A stretch of DNA of 22,230 nt from JBILVQ01 sp044370375 (lineage in GTDB: Bacteria; Bacteroidota; Bacteroidia; UBA4408). The notes under the pieces were generated by a model. It was not told where the DNA came from, made no database searches, and saw nothing but the letters and a program-made list of their open reading frames with translations. Numbering within the stretch: the stretch's first letter is position 1; the number at the start of each line of letters is the position of its first letter. Location: contig JBILVQ010000024.1 in assembly GCA_044370375.1 (NCBI GenBank), forward strand, positions 1 through 22,230, given 5' to 3'. Shown in pieces: positions 7,374-14,553 of the stretch. The translations under genes were made by a program, and so were the position numbers.

Positions 7374-9275
7374 CTAATAAGCACGAACATTCTTTCCTTC
7401 CATGTAATTTATAAAGGCATTGTTGGCCACTCTGTTTCCTCCGGGGGTTGGATAATTTCCCGAAAAATACCAGTCACCTTTGTTATTCGGACAGGCCGCA
7501 TGCAAGCCTTCAATGGTTTGAAACATTAAATCAACCTTGGCTTTGGTGCCGGGAGGTGTAAGTAATCTCGCACATTCAGTCGAAATTTCTTCTGCTGTAA
7601 ATGGCTGATAAATTTCTTTCACAACATTTCTAACGTTGCTTAATGATTGTTTGTTTTGTTCAATGGCCTTTAGGTAGGTTGCGTTAAGAAGCGCGTCTAA
7701 ACCGCGCTGGTGAAGCAGAGAAACTGCCGCTTGGAAAGCGACAAAATCTCCCAACTTGGCCATATCAATTCCATAACAATCAGGGTACCTAATTTGTGGG
7801 GCGCTAGAAACAATAATTATTCGTGCAGGTTCAAGACGGTCCAAAATACGAATAATGCTCTGCTTCAAGGTTGTTCCGCGCACAATGGAATCATCAAGAA
7901 TTACTAAAGAGTCAACACCCGGATGGATGGTTCCATAGGTAATATCGTACACATGCGTCACCATTTCATCGCGATGTGCATCATCGGTAATGAAGGTGCG
8001 TAATTTTGCGTCTTTAATAGCGATTTTTTCAACCCTTGGTCTTAATCCCAACAGGTGGGACAACTCGTCTTTGCCTAATCCTGCACTACCATTTCTTAAT
8101 TCATTAATTTTCATCTGAATCAAGTGATCTTCCATACCTTTTACCAATCCATAAAAAGCAATTTCAGCGGTGTTTGGAATAAAAGAAAATACGGTGTTCA
8201 CCAAATCGTGATCGATGGTTTTAAGGATCTGAGGAACCAACTGATGACCCAATAATTTTCGTTCTTTGTAAATATCAGCATCACTTCCTCTCGAGAAATA
8301 TATCCGTTCGAACGAGCAAGCAGTTCTTTCTCCAGGCTCATTAATTAATTGTTCTTTTATGTCGCCATTGCATTTAATGATGAGTGCATGACCGGGACTT
8401 AGCTCTTTTATCTGATCAATTTTAAGATTGAAGGCCGTTTGAATTACAGGACGTTCGGAACAAACAACGGCAATTTCATCATCATGGTAATAAAAAGCAG
8501 GTCTTATTCCATTGGGATCTCTTAAAACGAAAGAATCTCCATTGCCTATCAAGCCGGCCATGGTATAACCACCATCCCATTTCTTACTTGAGTCTTTTAA
8601 GATTCGTTCAATATCTAAATTTTCGGAAATTAAATCGCTGATTTCAGAATTAGAAAATCCTTGATTCTTAAAATCTCTGAATAATCTGTCATTTTCAACA
8701 TCTAAAAAATGGCCAATCCTTTCCATAACGGTAACGGTATCTGCCTTTTCTTTAGGATGTTGTCCTAATTCTACCAATTGCTGGAAAAGTTCTTCAACAT
8801 TGGTCAGATTAAAATTGCCGGCAACAGCTAGATTTCGGGTTTTCCAGTTATTTAGCCTTAAAAAAGGATGACAGCTCTCAATACTATTGCCACCATAGGT
8901 ACCATAGCGTAAATGCCCAAGAAAGATTTCACCGGTAAAAGGTAAATTTTCTTTTAACCAAAAGGGGTTGTTGACTTTTTCCTTATCCGATTTTTGAAGT
9001 TCAACAAACTTGTGATTTATCTTTCCGAAAATATCTTTTAGAGGAGAATCGGCATTGCTTCTGTAACGACTTAAATACCTTTGACCAGGCTTGGTGTTTA
9101 ATTTTACATTTACAACCCCGGCACCATCCTGCCCCCTGTTGTGTTGCTTTTCCATGAGAAGATACAGCTTATTCAATCCATAAAAGGAAGTTCCGTATTT
9201 CTCTAAATAATAATCAAGAGGTTTAAGAAGTCGAATGAGTGCAATCCCACACTCGTGTTTAATTTGGTCGCTCAT
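7374..9275 (-). CDS. Long PurF-like amidophosphoribosyltransferase
   Basis: The protein has the two PurF parts. An N-terminal class II glutamine amidotransferase domain has nucleophile candidate Cys9 in ECGIAL, RGQDGAG (47-53) and GHLRYGT (120-126). A C-terminal phosphoribosyltransferase domain has a complete PRPP loop, VILDDSIVRGTT (458-469). By family knowledge it would make 5-phosphoribosylamine from PRPP and glutamine, the first step of purine synthesis. Cys9 would need removal of an eight-residue propeptide, as known for some PurF enzymes. At 633 residues it is much longer than classical PurF (about 470-510). The oxyanion-hole motif usually read as HNGNL is GNFNL (153-157), with Asn154 kept, and the usual PDSG-type stretch reads IPNTAE (366-371). 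I believe this long form is common in Bacteroidota, sometimes beside a classical PurF. Whether it is the main purine enzyme is unknown, so I leave the symbol empty. Confidence 0.85.
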   Translation of the reverse strand: MSDQIKHECGIALIRLLKPLDYYLEKYGTSFYGLNKLYLLMEKQHNRGQDGAGVVNVKLNTKPGQRYLSRYRSNADSPLKDIFGKINHKFVELQKSDKEKVNNPFWLKENLPFTGEIFLGHLRYGTYGGNSIESCHPFLRLNNWKTRNLAVAGNFNLTNVEELFQQLVELGQHPKEKADTVTVMERIGHFLDVENDRLFRDFKNQGFSNSEISDLISENLDIERILKDSSKKWDGGYTMAGLIGNGDSFVLRDPNGIRPAFYYHDDEIAVVCSERPVIQTAFNLKIDQIKELSPGHALIIKCNGDIKEQLINEPGERTACSFERIYFSRGSDADIYKERKLLGHQLVPQILKTIDHDLVNTVFSFIPNTAEIAFYGLVKGMEDHLIQMKINELRNGSAGLGKDELSHLLGLRPRVEKIAIKDAKLRTFITDDAHRDEMVTHVYDITYGTIHPGVDSLVILDDSIVRGTTLKQSIIRILDRLEPARIIIVSSAPQIRYPDCYGIDMAKLGDFVAFQAAVSLLHQRGLDALLNATYLKAIEQNKQSLSNVRNVVKEIYQPFTAEEISTECARLLTPPGTKAKVDLMFQTIEGLHAACPNNKGDWYFSGNYPTPGGNRVANNAFINYMEGKNVRAY

Positions 9276-9297
9276 TGGGCTATTTGAAAAAGCGATT

Positions 9298-9305
9298 CAA
9301 AGGTA
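9298..9305 (-). promoter_or_regulatory. -7 promoter element of the purF-like gene
   Basis: On the minus strand this reads TACCTTTG, an exact match to TAnnTTTG, 22 bases before the ATG of the purF-like gene. No clear -33 TTTG is found at normal distance; a TTCG about 23 bases further upstream is the nearest candidate. It suggests transcription separate from the upstream SRPBCC gene. Confidence 0.55.
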
Positions 9306-9363
9306 CCAAATCCAAAAGATAATAACCCGAAAAAAACGAAGGAAAAAAACCTGAAAAATTGAG

Positions 9364-9813
9364 TTATCCGGGAAAGAGCTGTTTCAGCTTTTGTTCGCGG
9401 AAAGCAAAAATCTCTTCCACACGCTTTCGAACGAAGAATTTATCAACCAGAGGCTCAAAAATCCAGCCCGGAGACTGGTAATGAACCGTGTCGAACATTC
9501 TTGTAAACTCGCCTTCTGCCTTAAAAACATGCTCATGGCGCCAAACATTGTATGGCCCTTTTAATTGTTCATCAACAAAAGAAACACCGGGATTCCAATC
9601 TGTGATTTTTGTTTTCCATTTAAAAGGAACTCCGTGCAAAACAATTGAATAGTCAATCAAGGTACCCTTCTTCATTTGAATGGGCAAAGGCGACAAAATT
9701 TTAAACTTTAACATTGGAGGAGTAATTTCATTCAGATTTTCGGCTCGGCTAAAGAAACTAAAAACCTCCTGCAAAGGCCTTTTTATGAGGGTTGTGGTTT
9801 GGAAAGTATGCAT
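9364..9813 (-). CDS. SRPBCC-fold (START/polyketide cyclase-like) protein
   Basis: This 149-residue cytoplasmic protein belongs to the SRPBCC superfamily, whose members bind hydrophobic ligands in a deep pocket. The start, TTTLIKRPLQEVFSFFSRAENLNEITPP, shows the usual first beta strand followed by the short helices (LIKRPLQEVFSFFSRAENL). The middle has the strands DYSIVLHGVPFKWKTKI and FVDEQLKGPYNVWRHEHVF, and the end is the long C-terminal helix. It resembles the group often annotated as CDP-paratose epimerase-like or cell-division-inhibitor-like SRPBCC proteins. Those names come from old fusions, and I would not take a function from them. It is divergent from the DUF5686 gene with only 39 bases between the two start codons, so the two may share a control region. 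No terminator is obvious in the 88 bases before the purF-like gene. Confidence 0.8.
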   Translation of the reverse strand: MHTFQTTTLIKRPLQEVFSFFSRAENLNEITPPMLKFKILSPLPIQMKKGTLIDYSIVLHGVPFKWKTKITDWNPGVSFVDEQLKGPYNVWRHEHVFKAEGEFTRMFDTVHYQSPGWIFEPLVDKFFVRKRVEEIFAFREQKLKQLFPG

Positions 9814-9826
9814 TGTTTAAAATTAA

Positions 9827-9834
9827 TACCTTTG
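9827..9834 (+). promoter_or_regulatory. -7 promoter element of the DUF5686 gene
   Basis: TACCTTTG matches TAnnTTTG exactly and ends 18 bases before the ATG at 9853, so the mRNA leader would be only about 10-12 bases. The nearest upstream TTTG (9798-9801) leaves a 25-base gap, longer than typical, and lies inside the start of the divergent SRPBCC gene. Confidence 0.5.
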
Positions 9835-9852
9835 AAACAATAAAGTATCCAA

Positions 9853-12321
9853 ATGGTTCTAACCCATCTGCCCTTCAAGGAATTTAAAATTCATTTTTTT
9901 TTCATTGTCCTAAATTTTCTTTTGCTTTTCTCTTACCAATCAGGATGGTGTCAAGGCAACTACATAAAAGGGATTCTAAAGGACGCAGCTGGTAATCCTA
10001 TCCCCTTTGCTTCTGTTGCTATTTCCGGAACCACCAGCGGAGGAACCTGCAATGAAGAGGGCGTTTTTGAAATCAAAAGCGAAAAACCCTTATTGTTGGA
10101 ATTTAGGGCTATTGGCTATCAAACAAAAAATCAGGAATTGGCACCTGGAATCAACCATGTGGTGATCCTTGAATCGCAAAATTATTTAATGAGGGAAGTT
10201 GTGGTAAAACCGGGGAAAAGAGACCCTGCTTACGCAATCATTCGTGAGGCCCAGAAAAAAAGAAAAGAACATCTGAGAGAAATTAAAAGTTATAAAAGCC
10301 GGGTTTATGTAAAAGGGCTCCAAAGAATCACCAAAAATCCGGGAAAAATAATGGGGGTCAAGGTTGACTTGGGTGATAGCTATGACCCCAAAACAGGAAT
10401 AATCTATTTATCTGAATCGATTTCAGAATTAAGCTACCTGTATCCATCAAAATTCAAAGAAAAAATGACCAAGTCGAAGGTAAGCGGCAGCAACAAGGCA
10501 TTTAGCTACAATCAGGCCAGCGACTTTATCATTAGCTTTTACGAAAACAACATTAAACTAAATTTCCTTAGGAGCCGCTCCTTTGCCTGTCCGATTGGTG
10601 AAGACGCCTTTTTAAATTACTCCTATAAATTAATTGGCAGTTACATTGAAAATGGAGAGGAAATAAATGAAATTTCTGTAAAACCCCGATTTCCGGGCAG
10701 TTCATGCTTTACAGGAAAAATCAGTATCGTAGAAAATTCATGGAGAATCCATAGTGTGGATTTATATGTGAGCAGGGAGGCGCAAATAGAATTTGTTGAC
10801 ACGCTTAGAATAAAGCAAATTCATAAGCCCCTTGAGGATGGTAGATGGTTTCCGATGAATACATCGTTTCGATTTGCCTTCGGAGCCTTTGGGCTGGAAG
10901 GAAACGGCTATTACCATTGCAATCATAGTAATTTAATAGTCAATCCGGTTATTAAAAAAAAGGAACTAAAAGGCGCTGTTCTGGAAATACTTCCTACTGC
11001 GCAAGTTTCAGATTCTTCAGAATGGGAACTTCTGAGACCCATTCCTTTGTCTGAAGAAGAACAGTACGACTATATTGTAAAAGACTCCATCATTGCGGTC
11101 AAAGAAAGCAAAACCTACCTTGACTCTGTAGATGCGAAAAACAATCAATTCAGACTAAAGAATTTATTGAGTGGATACACTTACCAGAATACCTATAAAA
11201 AAAAACTTTTTGATATTTCACCCCTATGGACCACCCTTGCCTTTAATCCTGTTCAAGGTTTTAATTCAAGCATAACAATGCGCTTCGTCCGGAACAACAA
11301 TGAGATGAATGAAAGCAATTGGTACTTAAATACAGGTTATGGATTTGGCAATAAAACATTCTTCGCCAATGGAGGATATGCCCAAAAAATCAGCCCTAGA
11401 AATCCAGGTCGTTTTGAAATCAATGGCGGCCAATCCTTTGAGCAATTCAACCAGCAAAATCCCTTACCCCTATGGGTCAATACCCTTTATAGTTTAATTT
11501 CTACGCAAAATTATTGGCAACTTTATAAAAATTATTTTTTTAAAATAAAGTTAGAAAAGGATGTAAAAGACCTACTTACCATTCGGCAGGAACTTACATG
11601 GCAAAACAGAATAAGGGTAGAAAACAGTCAAAAAAACAATCCTTTTAACAAGAAGGAAAACTACCTAGACAACACTCCTATTTCCTTTTATTTATCAGAC
11701 ACAACCCTGCTTGAAAGCCATCAGGCTTTCCAATGGAAAGGGTCGGTATTATGGCAACCCGGAAAGAAATTCATACTTACACCTGAAGGGAAGCAAACCG
11801 AACGAACGGGTAATTTATCCATCAGGTTTAATTATGTACTTAGCGAAAACCTTTCAGCAAAATTAGGACAAAGAACTAATTTGTTGGTAGAGGGCACTCT
11901 CTTTTTTCGAACCGTCTTATACAGGAACATCAGGTATTTTGCCACCGTCAATGCAGGTCGTTTTTACATCAACCGTCCCTTTGCCTTTCAGGATTTCAAA
12001 CACTTTAATGGCAATCAAACGTTATGGGCGAATGCAGGCATCACTGATTTTCAGTTAATCAACTATTACAGGTTCAGCACCTCAGACCCATATTTCCACT
12101 TTCACCACTATATCAATGGCGGAGGAAGTTTATTGAATAAAATTCCATTGATTAGAAAACTTCAATTACAGGAATGGGTGGGCACCTCTGTTTTGTTAAC
12201 AAAAAAAAATGCTCCCTATTATGAGAGCATTTTTGGAATAAGGCGACTAAATCTTCAGTTCAACTGGGCATGGGCCCCGGTTGAAAAAACCAATCGTTTT
12301 ATTGTTGGGATTTCTTTCTAA
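9853..12321 (+). CDS. DUF5686/carboxypeptidase-regulatory-like outer-membrane protein
   Basis: The 822 residues begin with a signal peptide: a basic start, a hydrophobic core at about 14-28, and likely cleavage after Gln34 in SGWCQ-GN. A CarboxypepD_reg-like beta-sandwich domain follows (about 36-118: KGILKDAAGNPIPFASVAI, then NEEGVFEI). After that comes the DUF5686 region (about 124 to the end), opening with DPAYAIIREAQKKRKEHL and ending in amphipathic strands, with C-terminal Phe (RFIVGISF), as in outer-membrane beta-barrels. This domain order is typical of Bacteroidota outer-membrane proteins that resemble TonB-dependent receptors without a plug. The biochemical function is unknown. It is divergent from the SRPBCC gene and convergent with the PfkB kinase, nine bases apart. 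Confidence 0.88.
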   Translation: MVLTHLPFKEFKIHFFFIVLNFLLLFSYQSGWCQGNYIKGILKDAAGNPIPFASVAISGTTSGGTCNEEGVFEIKSEKPLLLEFRAIGYQTKNQELAPGINHVVILESQNYLMREVVVKPGKRDPAYAIIREAQKKRKEHLREIKSYKSRVYVKGLQRITKNPGKIMGVKVDLGDSYDPKTGIIYLSESISELSYLYPSKFKEKMTKSKVSGSNKAFSYNQASDFIISFYENNIKLNFLRSRSFACPIGEDAFLNYSYKLIGSYIENGEEINEISVKPRFPGSSCFTGKISIVENSWRIHSVDLYVSREAQIEFVDTLRIKQIHKPLEDGRWFPMNTSFRFAFGAFGLEGNGYYHCNHSNLIVNPVIKKKELKGAVLEILPTAQVSDSSEWELLRPIPLSEEEQYDYIVKDSIIAVKESKTYLDSVDAKNNQFRLKNLLSGYTYQNTYKKKLFDISPLWTTLAFNPVQGFNSSITMRFVRNNNEMNESNWYLNTGYGFGNKTFFANGGYAQKISPRNPGRFEINGGQSFEQFNQQNPLPLWVNTLYSLISTQNYWQLYKNYFFKIKLEKDVKDLLTIRQELTWQNRIRVENSQKNNPFNKKENYLDNTPISFYLSDTTLLESHQAFQWKGSVLWQPGKKFILTPEGKQTERTGNLSIRFNYVLSENLSAKLGQRTNLLVEGTLFFRTVLYRNIRYFATVNAGRFYINRPFAFQDFKHFNGNQTLWANAGITDFQLINYYRFSTSDPYFHFHHYINGGGSLLNKIPLIRKLQLQEWVGTSVLLTKKNAPYYESIFGIRRLNLQFNWAWAPVEKTNRFIVGISF

Positions 12322-12330
12322 TTTGGTTTA

Positions 12331-13254
12331 TTAGACCAAAGAAATATCAAACTGAACCAAATTAATAAACTCCTGAACCCTTGAAGCCAATTCACTTTCA
12401 TCAAGGTTTTCAATTCTTTGTGTTCCGAATTTCTCCACACAGAAAGAAGCCATGGCAGATGCGTAAATGATGGCTCTTTTCATATTATCAAAAGAAATAT
12501 CGCGCGACTGGGCAAGGAATCCGATAAAGCCACCGGCAAAAGTATCACCGGCACCTGTGGGATCAAACACATCTTCAAGGGGCAATGCAGGGGCAAAAAA
12601 GACCTGATTTTTATTAAAAAGCAAAGCACCATGTTCTCCTTTCTTGATTATCAGAAACTTTGGACCCATGGTTAAAATTTTCTGTGCTGCCTTTACCAAG
12701 GAATACTCACCGGATAATTGTCGTGCTTCAGCATCATTAATGGTTAGCACATCAACTAATTTCATGGTTTCCAGCAAATCATTCATGGCCACATCCATCC
12801 AAAAATTCATGGTATCCATAACAATCAAGCGCGGTCTTTTGGGTAAAGACTCAATTACTTTTCGTTGAATGGCCGGTACAAGGTTTCCTAGCATTAGGAA
12901 TTCGCAGTCATGGTAGGCGGGCGGAATTACAGGATCAAAGGTTTCAAGAACGTTTAATTGAGTATCCAGGGTGTCGCGGCTATTCATATCGTTATGGTAC
13001 CTGCCGGACCAAAAGAATGTTTTCTCCCCTTTTTTTATCTGTAAACCTTCCGTATTGGCTCCGTGATCCTGCAATAGTTTGATGGAGGCTTCGGGAAAAT
13101 CCTCTCCAACCACCGAGACCAGGTTGCTTTTTCGAGTAAAATAAGAGGCCGAAAGGCAGATGTAAGTGGCAGCACCACCCAGTATTTTATCGGTTTTACC
13201 GAAAGGGGTTTCAATTGCATCAAAAGCAACAGTTCCAACAACCAAAAGACTCAT
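12331..13254 (-). CDS. PfkB/ribokinase-family kinase
   Basis: This 307-residue cytoplasmic protein is a ribokinase-fold kinase, phosphorylating a sugar or nucleoside with ATP. The N-terminal family signature is GGAATYICLSASYF (26-39). The C-terminal signature DPTGAGDTFAGGF (231-243) carries the anion hole and the catalytic base Asp237. TINDAEARQLSGE (171-183) matches the usual NxxE/ATP-site stretch in place, with Asn173 and Glu176. The length is normal. The substrate cannot be read from the sequence; members of this group are annotated as sugar, ribokinase-like or inosine kinases. It is expressed from its own -7 box and lies next to tRNA-Asn, which is transcribed the other way. Confidence 0.9.
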   Translation of the reverse strand: MSLLVVGTVAFDAIETPFGKTDKILGGAATYICLSASYFTRKSNLVSVVGEDFPEASIKLLQDHGANTEGLQIKKGEKTFFWSGRYHNDMNSRDTLDTQLNVLETFDPVIPPAYHDCEFLMLGNLVPAIQRKVIESLPKRPRLIVMDTMNFWMDVAMNDLLETMKLVDVLTINDAEARQLSGEYSLVKAAQKILTMGPKFLIIKKGEHGALLFNKNQVFFAPALPLEDVFDPTGAGDTFAGGFIGFLAQSRDISFDNMKRAIIYASAMASFCVEKFGTQRIENLDESELASRVQEFINLVQFDISLV

Positions 13255-13279
13255 GAAAATTTATTTATTAAAATTTGCG

Positions 13280-13287
13280 CAAAGATA
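13280..13287 (-). promoter_or_regulatory. -7 promoter element of the PfkB kinase gene
   Basis: The minus strand reads TATCTTTG, matching TAnnTTTG, 25 bases before the kinase ATG. No convincing -33 TTTG is seen. The element abuts the putative -33 of the tRNA promoter, which faces the other way. Confidence 0.55.
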
Positions 13288-13318
13288 TTGCATAATTTGA
13301 GTTTAGGTAGTAATATTG
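13288..13318 (+). promoter_or_regulatory. Candidate promoter of tRNA-Asn
   Basis: TTG (13288-13290), a 20-base gap and TAATATTG (13311-13318) fit the Bacteroidota promoter pattern, with one mismatch in the -7 box. The tRNA begins 21 bases further on. This is moderate evidence only. Confidence 0.45.
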
Positions 13319-13338
13319 CAGCCCGATTAAGAAAACCT

Positions 13339-13412
13339 TCCTGAGTAGCTCAGTCGGTTAGAGCATCTGACTGTTAATCAGAGGGTCGCTGGTTCGAGCC
13401 CAGCCTCAGGAG
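13339..13412 (+). tRNA. tRNA-Asn (anticodon GTT)
   Basis: A complete 74-base cloverleaf can be drawn. The acceptor stem is TCCTGAG (13339-13345) with CTCAGGA (13405-13411), and the D stem is GCTC/GAGC. The anticodon stem TCTGA/TCAGA holds the loop CTGTTAA with anticodon GTT at 13373-13375. The T stem is GCTGG/CCAGC with loop TTCGAGC. The discriminator base is G13412. The 3' CCA is not encoded and must be added enzymatically. A terminator hairpin follows two bases later. Confidence 0.97.
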
Positions 13413-13413
13413 C

Positions 13414-13444
13414 AAAAAAGCCATCAGTAATGATGGCTTTTTTT
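13414..13444. terminator. Bidirectional terminator between tRNA-Asn and the Arc-like gene
   Basis: AGCCATCA (13419-13426) pairs with TGATGGCT (13431-13438) around the loop GTAA. A runs lie on the left and T runs on the right, which extend the stem by A-T pairs. Read rightward it ends the tRNA transcript; read leftward it ends the SPFH/Arc-like transcript, whose stop codon is two bases away. Confidence 0.85.
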
Positions 13445-13446
13445 GT

Positions 13447-13641
13447 TTAACCCTGCGTGTTATCTTTTTGATCTGTAGGCAGTTGCCCCTGTTTTTTTAG
13501 TCGGCCTGCTTTCTGCAATGCCTGGCTTAAAATCCACTCAATTTGCCCATTTGAACTTCGAAACTCATCCGCAGCCCACTTTTCAATGGCGGCAAAAGTT
13601 TCTTCATCCAACCTCAGCACAAATGGTTTTTTCTTCGCCAT
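13447..13641 (-). CDS. Arc-like ribbon-helix-helix protein
   Basis: This 64-residue protein fits the Arc/MetJ ribbon-helix-helix fold. A basic start and one beta strand (KPFVLRLD, about 6-12) are followed by a helix (EETFAAIEKWAADEF), a turn (RSSNG), a second helix (QIEWILSQALQKAG) and a polar, probably disordered tail. Such proteins normally dimerise and bind DNA through the paired strands, often as repressors or antitoxins. No toxin gene is adjacent. It starts six bases after the stop of the SPFH gene and must be cotranscribed with it; the hairpin at 13414-13444 ends the unit. I recall similar small proteins beside SPFH genes in other phyla but cannot verify that here. DNA target and function are unknown. 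Confidence 0.82.
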   Translation of the reverse strand: MAKKKPFVLRLDEETFAAIEKWAADEFRSSNGQIEWILSQALQKAGRLKKQGQLPTDQKDNTQG

Positions 13642-13647
13642 GACGTC

Positions 13648-14499
13648 TTATTGGTGCAAAGTTCCAGTATTGACCACCGGAGTTGCCGATTTGTCGGAGC
13701 AAAGTACAACCATTAAATTACTAACCATGGCCGCCTTTTTGTCGTCATCCAAATCAATAATCCTTTTTGCAGAAAGCTGTTGTAATGCAGATTCTACCAT
13801 TCCAACAGCACCCTCTACGATTTTCTGCCTTGCTGCAACAATGGCTATGGCTTGTTGCCTCTGAAGCATCGCGCTGGCAATTTCGGATGAATAGGCCAGG
13901 TTGCTGATTCTTGCCTCCAAAACTTTTATTCCTGCTATCATAAGGCGTTCAGACAATTCCTTTTCCAATTGATTGTTTACCTCCTCCCCACCAGAGCGCA
14001 AAGAAATTTCATGCTCATGATCGAGATTGTCGTAAGGGTATAATCCGGCCAATTTCCTAATGGCGGCTTCACTTTGTACTTTCACAAAGGCCTCGTATTG
14101 GTCAACCTCAAAACTGGCCTTAAAAGTATCTTCCACCTTCCAAACTAGAACGCAACCGATCATAATAGGATTTCCTAATTTGTCATTCACCTTTATGGGG
14201 GAACTATCAAAATTTCTAGCCTTAAGGCTTAGTTTTTTCTTTACCATAAATGGATTTACCCAAAAAAAGCCGTTGGCTTTAATGGTGCCTTTGTATTCTC
14301 CGAAAAATACTAACACCTGACTTTCGTTTGGATTTACAACTGAAAATCCAGGTAAAAGGAAAAAACCCAATACAGGAAAAACAATCGCCCAAACCTGGTG
14401 AGAGGAGGCTATTAGAAAAATCCCACCTGCAAACAAGAGCAATACAATTACTAGTACCAGGGCTCCAGAGCCTGGTTTGGTTTCAATTTCTGTTTTCAT
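13648..14499 (-). CDS. SPFH/band-7 domain membrane protein
   Basis: The 283 residues have two N-terminal membrane segments (about 12-31 and 35-52). They are followed by an SPFH/band-7 domain (about 53-215, opening with VVNPNESQVLVFFGEYKG) and an Ala/Gln-rich helical stretch (RQQAIAIVAARQKIVEGAVGM) typical of band-7 coiled coils. The family forms large membrane-bound oligomers linked to membrane microdomains or protease control; no specific partner is visible. I choose ATG at 14499. An in-frame GTG at 14520 would add seven residues, but it touches the -7 promoter box and lies upstream of the expected transcription start. The Arc-like gene follows after six bases, forming a two-gene unit independent of the giant gene upstream. 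Confidence 0.88.
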   Translation of the reverse strand: MKTEIETKPGSGALVLVIVLLLFAGGIFLIASSHQVWAIVFPVLGFFLLPGFSVVNPNESQVLVFFGEYKGTIKANGFFWVNPFMVKKKLSLKARNFDSSPIKVNDKLGNPIMIGCVLVWKVEDTFKASFEVDQYEAFVKVQSEAAIRKLAGLYPYDNLDHEHEISLRSGGEEVNNQLEKELSERLMIAGIKVLEARISNLAYSSEIASAMLQRQQAIAIVAARQKIVEGAVGMVESALQQLSAKRIIDLDDDKKAAMVSNLMVVLCSDKSATPVVNTGTLHQ

Positions 14500-14519
14500 T
14501 TGATATCGTTTTAATATCA

Positions 14520-14553
14520 CAAAAGTATTAAATTAAATTATGCAAGAAACAAA
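14520..14553 (-). promoter_or_regulatory. Promoter of the SPFH/Arc-like unit
   Basis: On the minus strand TTTG (14553-14550) is followed after 22 bases by TACTTTTG (14527-14520), a good match to the Bacteroidota consensus. The expected start of transcription, near 14513, is about 14 bases before the ATG at 14499. The -33 element overlaps the A/T tail of the giant gene's terminator. Confidence 0.65.

Noticed and set aside
9364..9813. CDP-paratose 2-epimerase function for the SRPBCC protein
   Set aside because: The protein has only the ligand-binding SRPBCC fold and no Rossmann NAD-binding motif or epimerase residues.
13339..13444. tRNA-Asn as an integration site of a mobile element
   Set aside because: No integrase, no repeat of the tRNA 3' end elsewhere in the window, and the neighbouring genes look like ordinary chromosomal genes.
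13447..14499. Toxin-antitoxin system with the Arc-like protein as antitoxin
   Set aside because: The partner is an SPFH membrane protein with no nuclease, kinase or other toxin motif, and no third small gene is present.
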